A program made the translations under genes and the position numbers. DNA of 64,000 nt from DASZQY01 sp035548515 (GTDB lineage: Bacteria; Pseudomonadota; Alphaproteobacteria; Rhizobiales; Kaistiaceae). Below are positions 7,403 through 15,651 of this stretch, piece by piece. The stretch covers positions 8,485-72,484 of the forward strand of contig DASZSW010000013.1 of NCBI GenBank assembly GCA_035548515.1, in the 5' to 3' direction. Each line of letters begins with the position of its first letter. Within the stretch, counting starts at the first letter, position 1. The notes beneath the pieces are model-generated. The model was not told the origin of the DNA. It did no database searches and worked only from the letters and a program-made list of their open reading frames with translations.

Positions 7403-9432
7403 CCCCAGCGCTTGCGCATCCGCGCCGCGAGGTCGACGGGCGGCACCGCCGCGCGCGCCTTCGCGCCTGGTACCGCCGGCGGCCACAGCCGCGCCTCGAA
7501 CCGGTCGAGAATCTTCTCCGGGATGAAGCGCGTACGCTGCGCGTACATATGCCGGTCGCCGCCGCGCGATTGCTGCGTCACGTAGAACCGATGCGGCACG
7601 ATCAGCGACAGCGAATCCTTGGCGCGTGTCATCGCGACGTAGAGCAGCCGCCGCTCCTCCTCCAGCTCCGCCGTCGTCTCGGCGGCGAGATCGGAGGGGA
7701 TGCATCCATCGACGACGTTCAGCACGTGCACGGACTTCCACTCCTGCCCCTTGGCGGAGTGAATCGTGGAGAGGATCAGGTAGTCCTCATCCTTGAGCGC
7801 CGGCGCCGCCTGGCTGCCGGCGGCATCCGGCGGGTCGAGCGTCAGCTCGGTCAGGAACCGCTCGCGGGACGGATAGCCGGCGGCGATCTGCTCGAGCTGC
7901 AGGAGATCGTTCCGTCGGATCGCGGCATCCTCGTGCATGCGCTCCAGGTGCGGCTCGTACCAGATGCGCACCCGCGCCATGTCCGACGGCCACTCCGCCT
8001 GCCGGCCGCGCAGGCCCTCGGCCAGCGCCGCGAATGCCGGCCAGTCGTCGGCCGCGCGCGCCGGCGGCTGGTAGGTCGCGAAGACCTCCGACGGCGGCCC
8101 TTCGACAAGCCGGTCGAGGAAATCCCCCGCCGTTGCAGGCCCGACGCCCGGCAGAAGCTGCAGCACGCGGAAGGCCGCGACCCGGTCGCGCGGATTCTCG
8201 GCGAAGCGCAGCACGGCCAGCACGTCCTTGACGTGCGCCGCATCCAGAAACTTCAGCCCGCCGTACTTCACGAACGGGATATTCCGCCGCGTCAGTTCGA
8301 TCTCCAGCGGCCCGGAATGATGCGAAGCGCGGAACAGCACCGCCTGCGCCTTTAGCGCCGTGCCCGTCTCGCGCTCGGCCAGCACCTGGTCGCAGACGTA
8401 GCGCGCCTGCGCGCCTTCGTCCGCGACCACGACGATCGTCGGCCGCCCGCCATGCGCCCGATCGGTCCACAGGTCCTTGGTGTAGCGCTCCTCCGCCAGT
8501 CCGATCACGGCGTTGGATGCAGCGAGGATCGCGCCCGTCGAGCGATAGTTCTGCGCCAGCGTCACTATCGCAGCAGAGGGCGCAAATGATTTCGGGAAGT
8601 CGAGGATATTGCGCACCGTCGCCGCGCGGAAAGAGTAAATCGATTGCGCGTCGTCGCCGACGACGGCCAGCCCGCGCCCGTCCGGCTTCAGCGCCAGCAG
8701 GATCGCCGCCTGCAGCGCGTTGGTGTCCTGGTATTCGTCGACCAGCACATGATCGAAGCGGCCGCCGATGTCGTCGGCGATGCCGCGCTCCTCCAGCATC
8801 GCCGCCCAGTAGAGCAGCAGGTCGTCGTAGTCGAGTACCCCCTGCGCCTGCTTCGCCTCGACGTAAGCCTTGAACAAGCGCGCCAGTTCCTCCTGCCACG
8901 CGAGACACCACGGGAAGGCGCGCATCAGCACATCGCGCAGCCCCGCTTGCTCGTTAACCGCGCGCGAATAGATCGCGAGACACGTGCCCTTGGTCGGAAA
9001 CCGCTTCTCCGTGTGCGAGAAGCCGAGCTCGTGCCGCGCGAGATTCATCAGGTCGGCGGAATCCTCGCGGTCATGGATTGTGAACGCCGGATCGAGCCCG
9101 ACGTGCGCCGCGTATTCGCGGAGTAGCCGCGCGCCGATGCCGTGGAAGGTGCCCGACCAGTCGAGCGCCGCCGCGGCCGCTTCGATGCCCAGCGCGTTGC
9201 CGGCGATACGCTGCACGCGCTGGCTCATCTCGCCGGCGGCGCGGCGCGAGAACGTCATCAGCAGGATGCGCCGCGGGTCGGCGCCGTTGACGATGAGATG
9301 CGCCACCCGATGGGCAAGCGTGTTGGTCTTCCCCGAGCCCGCCCCGGCGATGACCAGCAACGGCCCCGCGCCATGCTCCACGGCGCGCCGCTGCTCGGCG
9401 TTCAGCCGATCGAGATAGGCGGGAGTCCCCAA
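7399..9432 (-). CDS. UvrD/Rep-family ATP-dependent DNA helicase
   Basis: SF1A 3'-5' DNA helicase of 677 residues. Motif I is AGAGSGKT (29-36), preceded by the Q-motif region LNAEQRRAVEHGAGP. Motif II is DEYQD, motif III VVGDDAQSIYSFRAA, motif IV LAQNYRST, motif V TIHSAKGQEW and motif VI VAMTRAKDSL. It starts at TTG 9432; an in-frame TGA shortly upstream rules out a longer protein. The C-terminus (KARAAVPPVDLAARMRKRWG) carries no extra nuclease domain, so it is a stand-alone helicase rather than an AddA. It sits between the ligase and the ligase-associated exonuclease, which suggests a linked role in repair. That link is inference from position only. Confidence 0.93.
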   Translation of the reverse strand: MGTPAYLDRLNAEQRRAVEHGAGPLLVIAGAGSGKTNTLAHRVAHLIVNGADPRRILLMTFSRRAAGEMSQRVQRIAGNALGIEAAAAALDWSGTFHGIGARLLREYAAHVGLDPAFTIHDREDSADLMNLARHELGFSHTEKRFPTKGTCLAIYSRAVNEQAGLRDVLMRAFPWCLAWQEELARLFKAYVEAKQAQGVLDYDDLLLYWAAMLEERGIADDIGGRFDHVLVDEYQDTNALQAAILLALKPDGRGLAVVGDDAQSIYSFRAATVRNILDFPKSFAPSAAIVTLAQNYRSTGAILAASNAVIGLAEERYTKDLWTDRAHGGRPTIVVVADEGAQARYVCDQVLAERETGTALKAQAVLFRASHHSGPLEIELTRRNIPFVKYGGLKFLDAAHVKDVLAVLRFAENPRDRVAAFRVLQLLPGVGPATAGDFLDRLVEGPPSEVFATYQPPARAADDWPAFAALAEGLRGRQAEWPSDMARVRIWYEPHLERMHEDAAIRRNDLLQLEQIAAGYPSRERFLTELTLDPPDAAGSQAAPALKDEDYLILSTIHSAKGQEWKSVHVLNVVDGCIPSDLAAETTAELEEERRLLYVAMTRAKDSLSLIVPHRFYVTQQSRGGDRHMYAQRTRFIPEKILDRFEARLWPPAVPGAKARAAVPPVDLAARMRKRWG

Positions 9433-9498
9433 GGCGAATCAATCCGTTAGCGCAATACGCCCAGCAGATATGATTCACCGTTTGTTCGCAACGGCTGA

Positions 9499-9524
9499 GG
9501 AACTGGATCGGAGGCCCGCGCGTT
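9499..9524 (+). promoter_or_regulatory. Candidate EcfG (general stress sigma) promoter
   Basis: GGAAC (9499-9503) and CGTT (9521-9524) are separated by 17 nt. This is an exact match to the alphaproteobacterial EcfG consensus, GGAAC-N16/17-CGTT. The predicted start is about 25-30 nt before the ATG of the small gene at 9558, which has a good ribosome-binding site. Confidence 0.7.
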
Positions 9525-9557
9525 GCTCAACATCACCCACCGAAGGGAGCCAATTTC

Positions 9558-9728
9558 ATGCAAACCACGGAAAACAACATCAAGAAACGCCCGATCAGCC
9601 CGGAGCCCCATCGAGAGAAGCTCCGCGATCCGGTGAAGGATGCCGTCGAGGACGCACTGCTCGATCAGGACATTCCCGTCGAAACCGGTGTCCAGCCCGG
9701 CAAGACTCACAGGAACGAACGCCCATGA
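9558..9728 (+). CDS. Small charged hypothetical protein (56 aa), predicted stress gene
   Basis: A 56-residue, highly charged protein starting MQTTENNIKKRPISPEPHRE, with no cysteine, no membrane segment and no recognised domain. The start is supported by GAAGGGAG ending 7 nt before the ATG. Its stop overlaps the start of the next small gene in an ATGA. An exact EcfG-type promoter lies about 35 nt upstream, so induction in the general stress response is likely. I do not recognise the family. Its composition (many K, E, D, P) suggests a soluble, possibly disordered protein. Confidence 0.6.
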   Translation: MQTTENNIKKRPISPEPHREKLRDPVKDAVEDALLDQDIPVETGVQPGKTHRNERP

Positions 9729-9901
9729 AAACCGAGAAAGAGAAGGCCGCGGAAGTGCTGAAGAAGCGCGACGAGGCCCGCAAGGGAATCGAGCACGAGG
9801 ATCCGAAGGGTTGCGATCCGCTGAAGGCCGAAGAGAAGAAGCAGCAAAAGGTAGAGGACCTCGGTCTCGGACTTGGCGTCGGCCTCCGCCGCAGCGGCTG
9901 A
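9725..9901 (+). CDS. Small charged hypothetical protein (58 aa), second gene of stress pair
   Basis: A 58-residue protein starting MKTEKEKAAEVLKKRDEARK and ending in a glycine-rich tail (DLGLGLGVGLRRSG). The N-terminal 45 residues are almost all charged or helical and could form a single amphipathic helix. Its ATG overlaps the TGA of the preceding gene, so the two are probably translationally coupled and share the EcfG-type promoter at 9499. It is convergent with the exonuclease gene (3 bp between stops). The function is unknown and I do not recognise the family. Confidence 0.55.
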   Translation: MKTEKEKAAEVLKKRDEARKGIEHEDPKGCDPLKAEEKKQQKVEDLGLGLGVGLRRSG

Positions 9902-9904
9902 CGG

Positions 9905-10915
9905 CTATTCTTCTTCGTCCTCGTAGCCGACGAGGTGAAGAGGCCTGGCAGGAATCCCTTTGAGCGAACACCAGCGCACGAGCGCCTCCTCGCGCCCGTG
10001 CGTCACCCACACCTCGGATGGCGCCAGCTCCGTGATTGTCGCGGTCAGTTCATCCCAGTCGGCGTGATCCGAAAGGATCAGCGGCAGCTCGACGCCCGCC
10101 ACCTTCGCCCGCTGGCGAATACGCATCCAGCCCGAAGCGAAGCAGGCGACCGGCTCCGGAAAGCGCCGCGCCCATCGTTCGGTGATTTCCGACGGCGGAC
10201 AGATGACGATCGCGCCGGCGAAGTCCGCCTTCTTGCCCGAGGCGACGGTGGCGTTGGCGAGAGCCCCGAGCGCGATGCCTTCGGATTCATACAGCCGGCA
10301 GAGTTTCTCCATCGAGCCGTGGAGATAAATCGTGCGGTCGTAACCGGCATCGCGCAGCATGCGGATCACGCGTTGCGCCTTGCCGAGCGAATACGCGCCG
10401 ACGAGATGTGCCCGCTCCGGAAACTGCGCGACCGAGGCGAGCAGCTTCGCGATCTCCAGCTCAGCCGGTGGATGGCGGAAGACGGGCAGCGCGAACGTTG
10501 CCTCGGTGATGAAGATGTCGCACGGCACGGGCACGAACGGCAGACACGTTGGGTCCGGCCGCCGCTTGTAGTCGCCGGACGCCACGATGCGGAGCCCGTC
10601 CTTCTCCACCGCGATCTGCGCCGAGCCGAGCACATGCCCGGCCGGATGGAAGGTGACGCGCACGCCCCCGATGATCAGCGTGTCGCCGAGCGTCGCCTCC
10701 TCGGTGTGCCCGGCGAAGTCCGCCCCGTAGCGCGCCTCCATGATGCGGAGCGTCGGCCGGGTCGCGAGCACCGATCCATGGCCGGCGCGGGCGTGGTCCG
10801 AATGCCCGTGCGTGATCAGCGCCCGATCGACTGGCACAGTCGGGTCGATGTGGAACTTGCCGGGCGGGCAGTAGAGGCCCTGAGGTGTCGGGCGGAGCAG
10901 GTCTTCCGGGCGCAT
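9905..10915 (-). CDS. Ligase-associated DNA damage response exonuclease (MBL fold)
   Basis: A 336-residue metallo-beta-lactamase-fold nuclease with a beta-CASP-like insert, related to SNM1/Artemis and to the exonuclease linked with bacterial LigC-type ligases (TIGR04122-type). The metal motif HGHSDH is at 36-41 (H36, H38, D40, H41). Further metal residues are likely at GHVLGSAQI (His) and ASGDYKRR (Asp). The beta-CASP region includes SLGKAQRVIRML, and LSDHADWDEL lies near the C-terminus. The ATG at 10915 overlaps the stop of the upstream transporter gene (TGATG), so the two are probably co-transcribed. It is expected to act with the ligase at 4544 and the helicase/PdeM pair at 12255-15651. 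Confidence 0.9.
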   Translation of the reverse strand: MRPEDLLRPTPQGLYCPPGKFHIDPTVPVDRALITHGHSDHARAGHGSVLATRPTLRIMEARYGADFAGHTEEATLGDTLIIGGVRVTFHPAGHVLGSAQIAVEKDGLRIVASGDYKRRPDPTCLPFVPVPCDIFITEATFALPVFRHPPAELEIAKLLASVAQFPERAHLVGAYSLGKAQRVIRMLRDAGYDRTIYLHGSMEKLCRLYESEGIALGALANATVASGKKADFAGAIVICPPSEITERWARRFPEPVACFASGWMRIRQRAKVAGVELPLILSDHADWDELTATITELAPSEVWVTHGREEALVRWCSLKGIPARPLHLVGYEDEEE

Positions 10916-11784
10916 CACCGCAAGATAGGCGGCCGCCGGCGCAATACCAGCACTGCCAGCCCGGCGAGGATGAAGGCCATGCCGGCCAGCCGCACCGGCC
11001 CGAACGACTCGTGCAGGATGAGGGCGGCCGAAATGGTGCCGCTGACGGGCACGAGCAGCGAGAAGGGCGCGGCGGTGGCGGCGGGATAGAGGCTAAGCAG
11101 CCGCCCCCACGCCCAGTAGCCGAACACCGTCGAGGCAAGGGCGATGTAGAGCACCGCCGCGACCGTCAGCCACGTCGCATGCGTCACCGCCGAGCCGATG
11201 GCGTCAGGTCCTTCGAGGATCAGCGCGATGACGAAGAGCGGCCCGCATGCGATCGCGGCGAGCCACGAGATCAGCGCGAAGATGTCCGTTGCGCCGGCGC
11301 GGCGCAGCAGCACATTGCCGATTGCCCACAGGACGGCCGAGCCCAGCGTCAGCGTGAAGCCGAGCATGGTGATGCCGTTGCTGCCGGCAGTGGTGGCCAC
11401 CAGTGCGAGACCAGCCAGCGCAACGGCGCATCCGACAAGCTGACGTCCCGTCGGGCGTTCGCGGAGCACTGCGGCGGCAATGGCGATGGTGAAGAAGCCC
11501 TGCACCTGCACCAGAATCGAGGCGATACCCGGCGGCATGCCGATCGCCATGCCAGTGAACAGCAGCGCGAACTGCACGACGAACAGCGTGAAACTGATCG
11601 CGATGAGCGTGCTCCACGGCAGCGCCGGCCGCGGCAGGACCAGCGCCGGCAACCCGGCTATCGCGAACCGCAGTGCTGCCAGGAACACAGGCGGGAAGCC
11701 TCCGAGCGCGATCGTGATGACGACGAAATTCAGCCCCCAAAAGACGGAGAGCAGGACGGCAAGGGCGATGTGACGGGGTTGCAC
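10915..11784 (-). CDS. EamA/DMT-family transporter
   Basis: A 289-residue inner-membrane protein with about ten hydrophobic segments arranged as two EamA repeats. The first begins HIALAVLLSVFWGLNFVVIT; the second begins near GFTLTLGSAVLWAIGNVLLR. This drug/metabolite transporter type includes exporters of O-acetylserine, cysteine and other amino acids; the substrate here cannot be told. It starts at a GTG (11784) with no clear ribosome-binding site. Its stop overlaps the start of the exonuclease gene. The coupling of a metabolite exporter to a repair nuclease is odd and may be only positional. The stress gene upstream ends in a terminator, so this pair should have its own promoter, which I could not identify. 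Confidence 0.85.
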   Translation of the reverse strand: MQPRHIALAVLLSVFWGLNFVVITIALGGFPPVFLAALRFAIAGLPALVLPRPALPWSTLIAISFTLFVVQFALLFTGMAIGMPPGIASILVQVQGFFTIAIAAAVLRERPTGRQLVGCAVALAGLALVATTAGSNGITMLGFTLTLGSAVLWAIGNVLLRRAGATDIFALISWLAAIACGPLFVIALILEGPDAIGSAVTHATWLTVAAVLYIALASTVFGYWAWGRLLSLYPAATAAPFSLLVPVSGTISAALILHESFGPVRLAGMAFILAGLAVLVLRRRPPILR

Positions 11785-11831
11785 GGGGGGTGACCGGAGG
11801 GGGAAGGCGCCGGCTGCGTATACCCGGCGCC

Positions 11832-11872
11832 GACAAAAGGAAAGGCCGCCGCCCGGGCGGGGGCGACGGCCT
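11832..11872 (-). terminator. Intrinsic terminator of the 86-aa stress gene
   Basis: On the minus strand a 12-bp stem (plus 11861-11872 with 11843-11854, one G-T pair) and a 6-nt loop are followed by TTTCCTTTT. It lies 24 bp after the stop codon at 11896 and should isolate that gene from the EamA gene downstream. Confidence 0.85.
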
Positions 11873-11895
11873 CTACGCGACGCTACTTACGAAAG

Positions 11896-12156
11896 CTAGT
11901 TCGCCGGCTCCTTCACATCCTCGAGGCGCGTCAGCACGTCGATCGCGTGCCGCACCTCTTCGATGCGCGACGGTTCTCCGCCGCCCATGTTTTCTTCGGT
12001 CGCAACCGAAAGAAGCAGGGCATCGGTTTCCCACCGCTTCAGCACTTCGAGCTTCTGCGGGGCTGTCATGGAGTCGGATTCGAGAATGTCCTTTGGCTGC
12101 TTGAAGATGGCAGCCGGATTAAGCAACGCCTTGTCGTAGTCCTTTGCCGTGTACAT
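11896..12156 (-). CDS. Small hypothetical protein (86 aa), predicted general-stress gene
   Basis: An 86-residue soluble protein starting MYTAKDYDKALLNPAAIFKQ. The ATG at 12156 is chosen over upstream starts because AAAGGAGA ends 8 nt before it. The sequence is mostly helical, with the pattern PKDILESDSMTAPQKLEVLK, then RWETDALLLSVATEENM, then a charged C-terminal helix. No enzyme motif is visible; I recall similar uncharacterised proteins in rhizobial genomes but cannot name a family. The gene has its own EcfG-type promoter (12199-12223) and its own strong terminator. It is thus a monocistronic unit that is probably induced by stress or in stationary phase. Confidence 0.8.
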   Translation of the reverse strand: MYTAKDYDKALLNPAAIFKQPKDILESDSMTAPQKLEVLKRWETDALLLSVATEENMGGGEPSRIEEVRHAIDVLTRLEDVKEPAN

Positions 12157-12198
12157 CGTCAGGGTCTCCTTTCGGGGATCGACTGATCGAGACCCGAC

Positions 12199-12223
12199 AA
12201 CGAATTCGGCCCTGCCTTGTTCC
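12199..12223 (-). promoter_or_regulatory. Candidate EcfG (general stress sigma) promoter
   Basis: On the minus strand GGAAC (plus 12219-12223) and CGTT (plus 12199-12202) are spaced by 16 nt, an exact match to the EcfG consensus. The predicted start is about 35 nt before the ATG at 12156 and upstream of the AAAGGAGA ribosome-binding site. Confidence 0.72.
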
Positions 12224-12254
12224 GTCAGGAGGGGCGCGTTAGGCATCTTTTCCG

Positions 12255-14915
12255 ATGACCGCGCGCGCCCTCGTCAAGGACCCGAAACGGCTGCTTCCCG
12301 CGCCTTTCTTCGCCTGGTTCGCGAAGAAGGGCTGGACGCCGCGCCCCCATCAGATTGAGCTGCTCGCCAAAGCCCGCGCTGGCCGGTCGACCCTGCTCAT
12401 CGCGCCCACCGGCGCCGGCAAGACGCTCGCCGGCTTCCTGCCAAGCCTGGTCTCGCTCGCCGAGCGGCCGCCATCGACGAAGCTTGAGGGCAGGGGCATC
12501 CACACCCTCTACATCTCGCCGCTCAAGGCGCTCGCCGTCGACATCGCCCGCAACCTCGAGGCGCCGGTCGCCGAGATGGGCCTGACCGTGCGCATGGAGA
12601 CCCGCACCGGCGATACATCCGTCTCCAAGCGCCAGCGCCAGAAGCTGAAGCCGCCGGATATCCTGCTCACCACGCCGGAGCAGGCGGCGCTGCTACTGTC
12701 GGCGCCGGACGCGGATCGCTTCTTCGGCGACCTCGACACCGTCATCCTCGACGAGTTGCACGCGCTGGTGACGTCCAAGCGCGGCGATCTCCTGGCGTTG
12801 GGGCTGGCGCGGCTCCGGAAGCTGGCGCCGGGGCTGAAGACGATCGGGCTGTCCGCCACGGTGGCCGATCCGGATGCGCTGCGGGCATGGCTGGTGGCGC
12901 AGGAGCCCCCTGCCGCGAAGAGTGAGGTGCGCAGGCCCCCTCCGTCGCTTCGCGACGCCTCCCCCGTTTCACGGGGGAAGACCACACCCGTTGCGGGTCC
13001 TCCCCCGCGAAGCGGGGGAGGGGGACCGCCGAAGGCGGTGGAGGGGGCATCCCGCGCGCACCTCGCCGACATCGTCACCGTCCACGGCGGCGCCAAGCCC
13101 GACATCGCCATCCTCGACTCCGCGACCGAGCTGCCCTGGGCGGGTCACACCTCGCTGTACGCTATCGCCGATATCTACGAGCAGGTGAAGCGCCACAAGA
13201 TGGCTCTCATCTTCGTCAACGTCCGCAGCCAGGCGGAGTTGCTGTTCCAGGAGCTGTGGCGGATCAATAAGGACGACCTACCGATCGCGCTTCACCACGG
13301 TTCGCTGGATGCCGGGCAGCGCCGGAAAGTGGAGTCGGCGATGGTCGCCGGCAAGCTTCGCGCCGTCGTCTGCACCTCAACGCTTGACCTCGGCATCGAC
13401 TGGGGCGACGTCGATCTCGTCATCAACGTCGGCGCACCGAAGGGCGCCTCGCGCCTCGCCCAGCGCATCGGCCGCGCCAACCACCGCCTCGATGAGCCGT
13501 CGAAGGCCATCCTCGTGCCGGCGAACCGCTTCGAGGTGCTAGAGTGCCGCGTCGCGCTCGAAGCCAATTACCTCGGCGCGCAAGACACGCCGCGTATGAT
13601 GCCCGGCGCCCTCGACGTGCTGGCCCAGCACATCCTCGGCATGGCCTGTTCGTTGCCCTTCGAGCAGGGCGACCTCTACCGCGAGGTCGTCTCGGCCTAC
13701 CCCTACCGCAACCTCACCCGCGAGATTTTCGATCAGGTCGTCGAGTTCGTCGCGACCGGTGGCTACGCCCTGAAGACCTACGAGCGGTTCGCCAAGATCC
13801 GAAAGGGCATCGACGGCCGCTGGCGCATCGCCCATCCGCGCGTCGCACAGCAATACCGCCTGAACGTCGGCACCATCATCGAGGCGCCGCTGCTGAACGT
13901 GCGCGTGGCACGCAATCGCGGCGCCGGGTTCGGCGGCCGGGCAGGGCGCGTACTCGGCAAGATCGAGGAAGGCTTCATCGAGGCGCTGGCGCAGGGCGAT
14001 ACGTTTCTGTTCGCCGGGCTGATCCTCCGCTTTGAGGGCATCCACGAGAACGAGGTGATCGCCACCCGCACCGCCGACGACACGCCGAAGATCCCGATCT
14101 ACGCCGGCGGCAAGTTTCCCATCACATCGTTCCTCGCCGATGGTGTACGCTCGCTGTTGGCCGACGATACACGCTGGCAGAAGCTGCCCGATCAGGTTGC
14201 CGACTGGCTGCACATCCAGAAGGATCGCTCGATCATTCCGAAGCGCAACCAGCTGCTGGTCGAGACATTCCCGCGCGGCGCCCGCTTCTACATGGTCTGC
14301 TACCCGTTCGAGGGTCGCCTCGCGCACCAGACGTTGGGCATGCTGCTCACACGGCGGCTGGAGCGCGCGCGCCTGAGGCCCATCGCCTTCGTGGCGACGG
14401 ATTATTCGCTCGCCATCTGGGGGCTCGGCGACCTCGCGCTCGCCTTCAAACAGAAACGCCCCAGCCTCGCCGACCTGTTTGACGAGGACATGCTGGGCGA
14501 CGACCTCGAGGCGTGGATGGCGGACAGCTACCTGCTGAAACGAATGTTCCGCAACACGGCACTCATCTCAGGCCTGATCGAGAAGCGCCATCCCGGCAAG
14601 GAGAAGACCGGCCGCCAGGTCACGATCTCCACCGACCTGGTCTACGACGTGCTGCGCAAGCACGAGCCCGATCACATCCTCATGCGCGCCACTTGGCAGG
14701 ATGCGGCGACGGGCCTCCTGGAGATCGCCCGTGTTGGAGAAATGCTGGCGCGCGTGAAGGGTCATATCGTGCATAAGTCGCTTGATCGAATTTCTCCGCT
14801 TGCGCTTCCGTCCATGCTACAGATTGGGCGCGAGTCGGTAGCCGGTGATGCGGACGAACATGTGCTGCGTGAGGCCGCCGCCGATTTGATCAATGAGGCT
14901 ATGGGGAATGGCTGA
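12255..14915 (+). CDS. Ligase-associated DEXH-box helicase (Lhr-like)
   Basis: SF2 helicase of 886 residues, related to the Lhr core and typical of the ligase-associated damage-response set (TIGR04121-type). Motif I is APTGAGKT (50-57), motif Ia YISPLKALAVD, motif II DELH (166-169) and motif III GLSATVAD (198-205). The second RecA domain has LIFVNVRSQAE, CTSTLDLGIDWGDVDLVINV and motif VI QRIGRANHR, then the winged-helix and C-terminal domains. Residues 224-270 are an in-frame insertion encoded by a palindromic DNA element (see 12924-13064); the sequence resumes as expected at ADIVTVHGGAKPDI. The frame is intact, so the protein is probably functional. Its 3' end overlaps the start of pdeM, showing co-expression. 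Confidence 0.93.
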   Translation: MTARALVKDPKRLLPAPFFAWFAKKGWTPRPHQIELLAKARAGRSTLLIAPTGAGKTLAGFLPSLVSLAERPPSTKLEGRGIHTLYISPLKALAVDIARNLEAPVAEMGLTVRMETRTGDTSVSKRQRQKLKPPDILLTTPEQAALLLSAPDADRFFGDLDTVILDELHALVTSKRGDLLALGLARLRKLAPGLKTIGLSATVADPDALRAWLVAQEPPAAKSEVRRPPPSLRDASPVSRGKTTPVAGPPPRSGGGGPPKAVEGASRAHLADIVTVHGGAKPDIAILDSATELPWAGHTSLYAIADIYEQVKRHKMALIFVNVRSQAELLFQELWRINKDDLPIALHHGSLDAGQRRKVESAMVAGKLRAVVCTSTLDLGIDWGDVDLVINVGAPKGASRLAQRIGRANHRLDEPSKAILVPANRFEVLECRVALEANYLGAQDTPRMMPGALDVLAQHILGMACSLPFEQGDLYREVVSAYPYRNLTREIFDQVVEFVATGGYALKTYERFAKIRKGIDGRWRIAHPRVAQQYRLNVGTIIEAPLLNVRVARNRGAGFGGRAGRVLGKIEEGFIEALAQGDTFLFAGLILRFEGIHENEVIATRTADDTPKIPIYAGGKFPITSFLADGVRSLLADDTRWQKLPDQVADWLHIQKDRSIIPKRNQLLVETFPRGARFYMVCYPFEGRLAHQTLGMLLTRRLERARLRPIAFVATDYSLAIWGLGDLALAFKQKRPSLADLFDEDMLGDDLEAWMADSYLLKRMFRNTALISGLIEKRHPGKEKTGRQVTISTDLVYDVLRKHEPDHILMRATWQDAATGLLEIARVGEMLARVKGHIVHKSLDRISPLALPSMLQIGRESVAGDADEHVLREAAADLINEAMGNG
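12924..13064 (+). repeat. Palindromic repetitive element inserted in frame in the helicase gene
   Basis: A 141-bp (47-codon) block bounded by 9-bp perfect inverted repeats, GAGGTGCGC and GCGCACCTC. Inside are nested hairpins, including CCCCCG-TTTCA-CGGGGG, CCTCCCCCGC-GAA-GCGGGGGAGG and ACCGCC-GAA-GGCGGT. The encoded peptide is rich in P, G, S and R and unlike the rest of the helicase. Composition and structure match the short palindromic elements common in rhizobial genomes. Its length, a multiple of three with no stop codon, keeps the gene open. Confidence 0.75.
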
Positions 14916-15651
14916 GGCCCTCTGGGACCGCGTACCTGAGTCGCGTGCCCAGCGCTCCACCGGAGCGCTCCTGGGCGTCATGGGCGTCGTCATGGAGGCT
15001 TTCCCCGAGGGCGCGCTCTGGTGGGCCGACACGCGTATGCTGGTCGTCGCCGACCTGCACCTCGAGAAGGGCTCCTCCTTCGCCCGGCGTGGCCAGCTGA
15101 TCCCGCCCTACGACACCGGTGAGACGCTGGGCGCGTTGGCCCGGCTGATAGCGCGGCTCCAGCCCCACGTGGTCGTCGCGCTCGGCGATTCATTTCACGA
15201 CGACGAGGCTGCTTCGCGGCTGACCGTCACCCATCGCGTCATGCTCAAGGGCCTGCAGATCGGCCGCGAATGGATCTGGATTTCCGGCAATCACGATCCG
15301 AGCGCGCCGCAGGACGTCGGCGGCCAGGCGACGGACGAGCTCGCGGTTGGCAGGCTCGTGTTCCGACACGAACCGCGCCCCGGCCGCACCGAGGGCGAGG
15401 TCGCCGGCCACCTCCATCCCTCCGCCCGCGTCTACGGCCGCGGCCGGTCCGTGCGCCGCCGCTGCTTCGCCTCCGACGGCTATCGCCTGATCCTGCCGGC
15501 TTTCGGCGCCTACACCGGTGGCCTCGACGTCCTCGACCGCGCCTTCGACGGCCTGTTCGCCGCCGACAGCTTCCGCGCCTTCATGCTGGGAGACGATCAG
15601 GTATATCCCGTCGGCCCGCGCGCATTGCGCGCCAGCGGCGACGACCCCTAG
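14893..15651 (+). CDS. pdeM: Ligase-associated DNA damage response phosphoesterase PdeM
   Basis: Calcineurin-like metallophosphoesterase of about 252 residues, the fourth member of the ligase-associated repair set (TIGR04123-type). The four metal motifs are all present: ADLHLEKG (D53, H55), GDSFHD (98-103), GNHD (132-135) and GHLHP (172-176). The ATG at 14893 and a second at 14908 (MAEALWDRV) both lie inside the end of the helicase gene, so translation is coupled to it and either start is possible. It is convergent with the TIGR02186 gene and shares a CTAG at the two stops. It probably processes DNA ends or repair intermediates together with the exonuclease and ligase. Confidence 0.92.
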   Translation: MRLWGMAEALWDRVPESRAQRSTGALLGVMGVVMEAFPEGALWWADTRMLVVADLHLEKGSSFARRGQLIPPYDTGETLGALARLIARLQPHVVVALGDSFHDDEAASRLTVTHRVMLKGLQIGREWIWISGNHDPSAPQDVGGQATDELAVGRLVFRHEPRPGRTEGEVAGHLHPSARVYGRGRSVRRRCFASDGYRLILPAFGAYTGGLDVLDRAFDGLFAADSFRAFMLGDDQVYPVGPRALRASGDDP

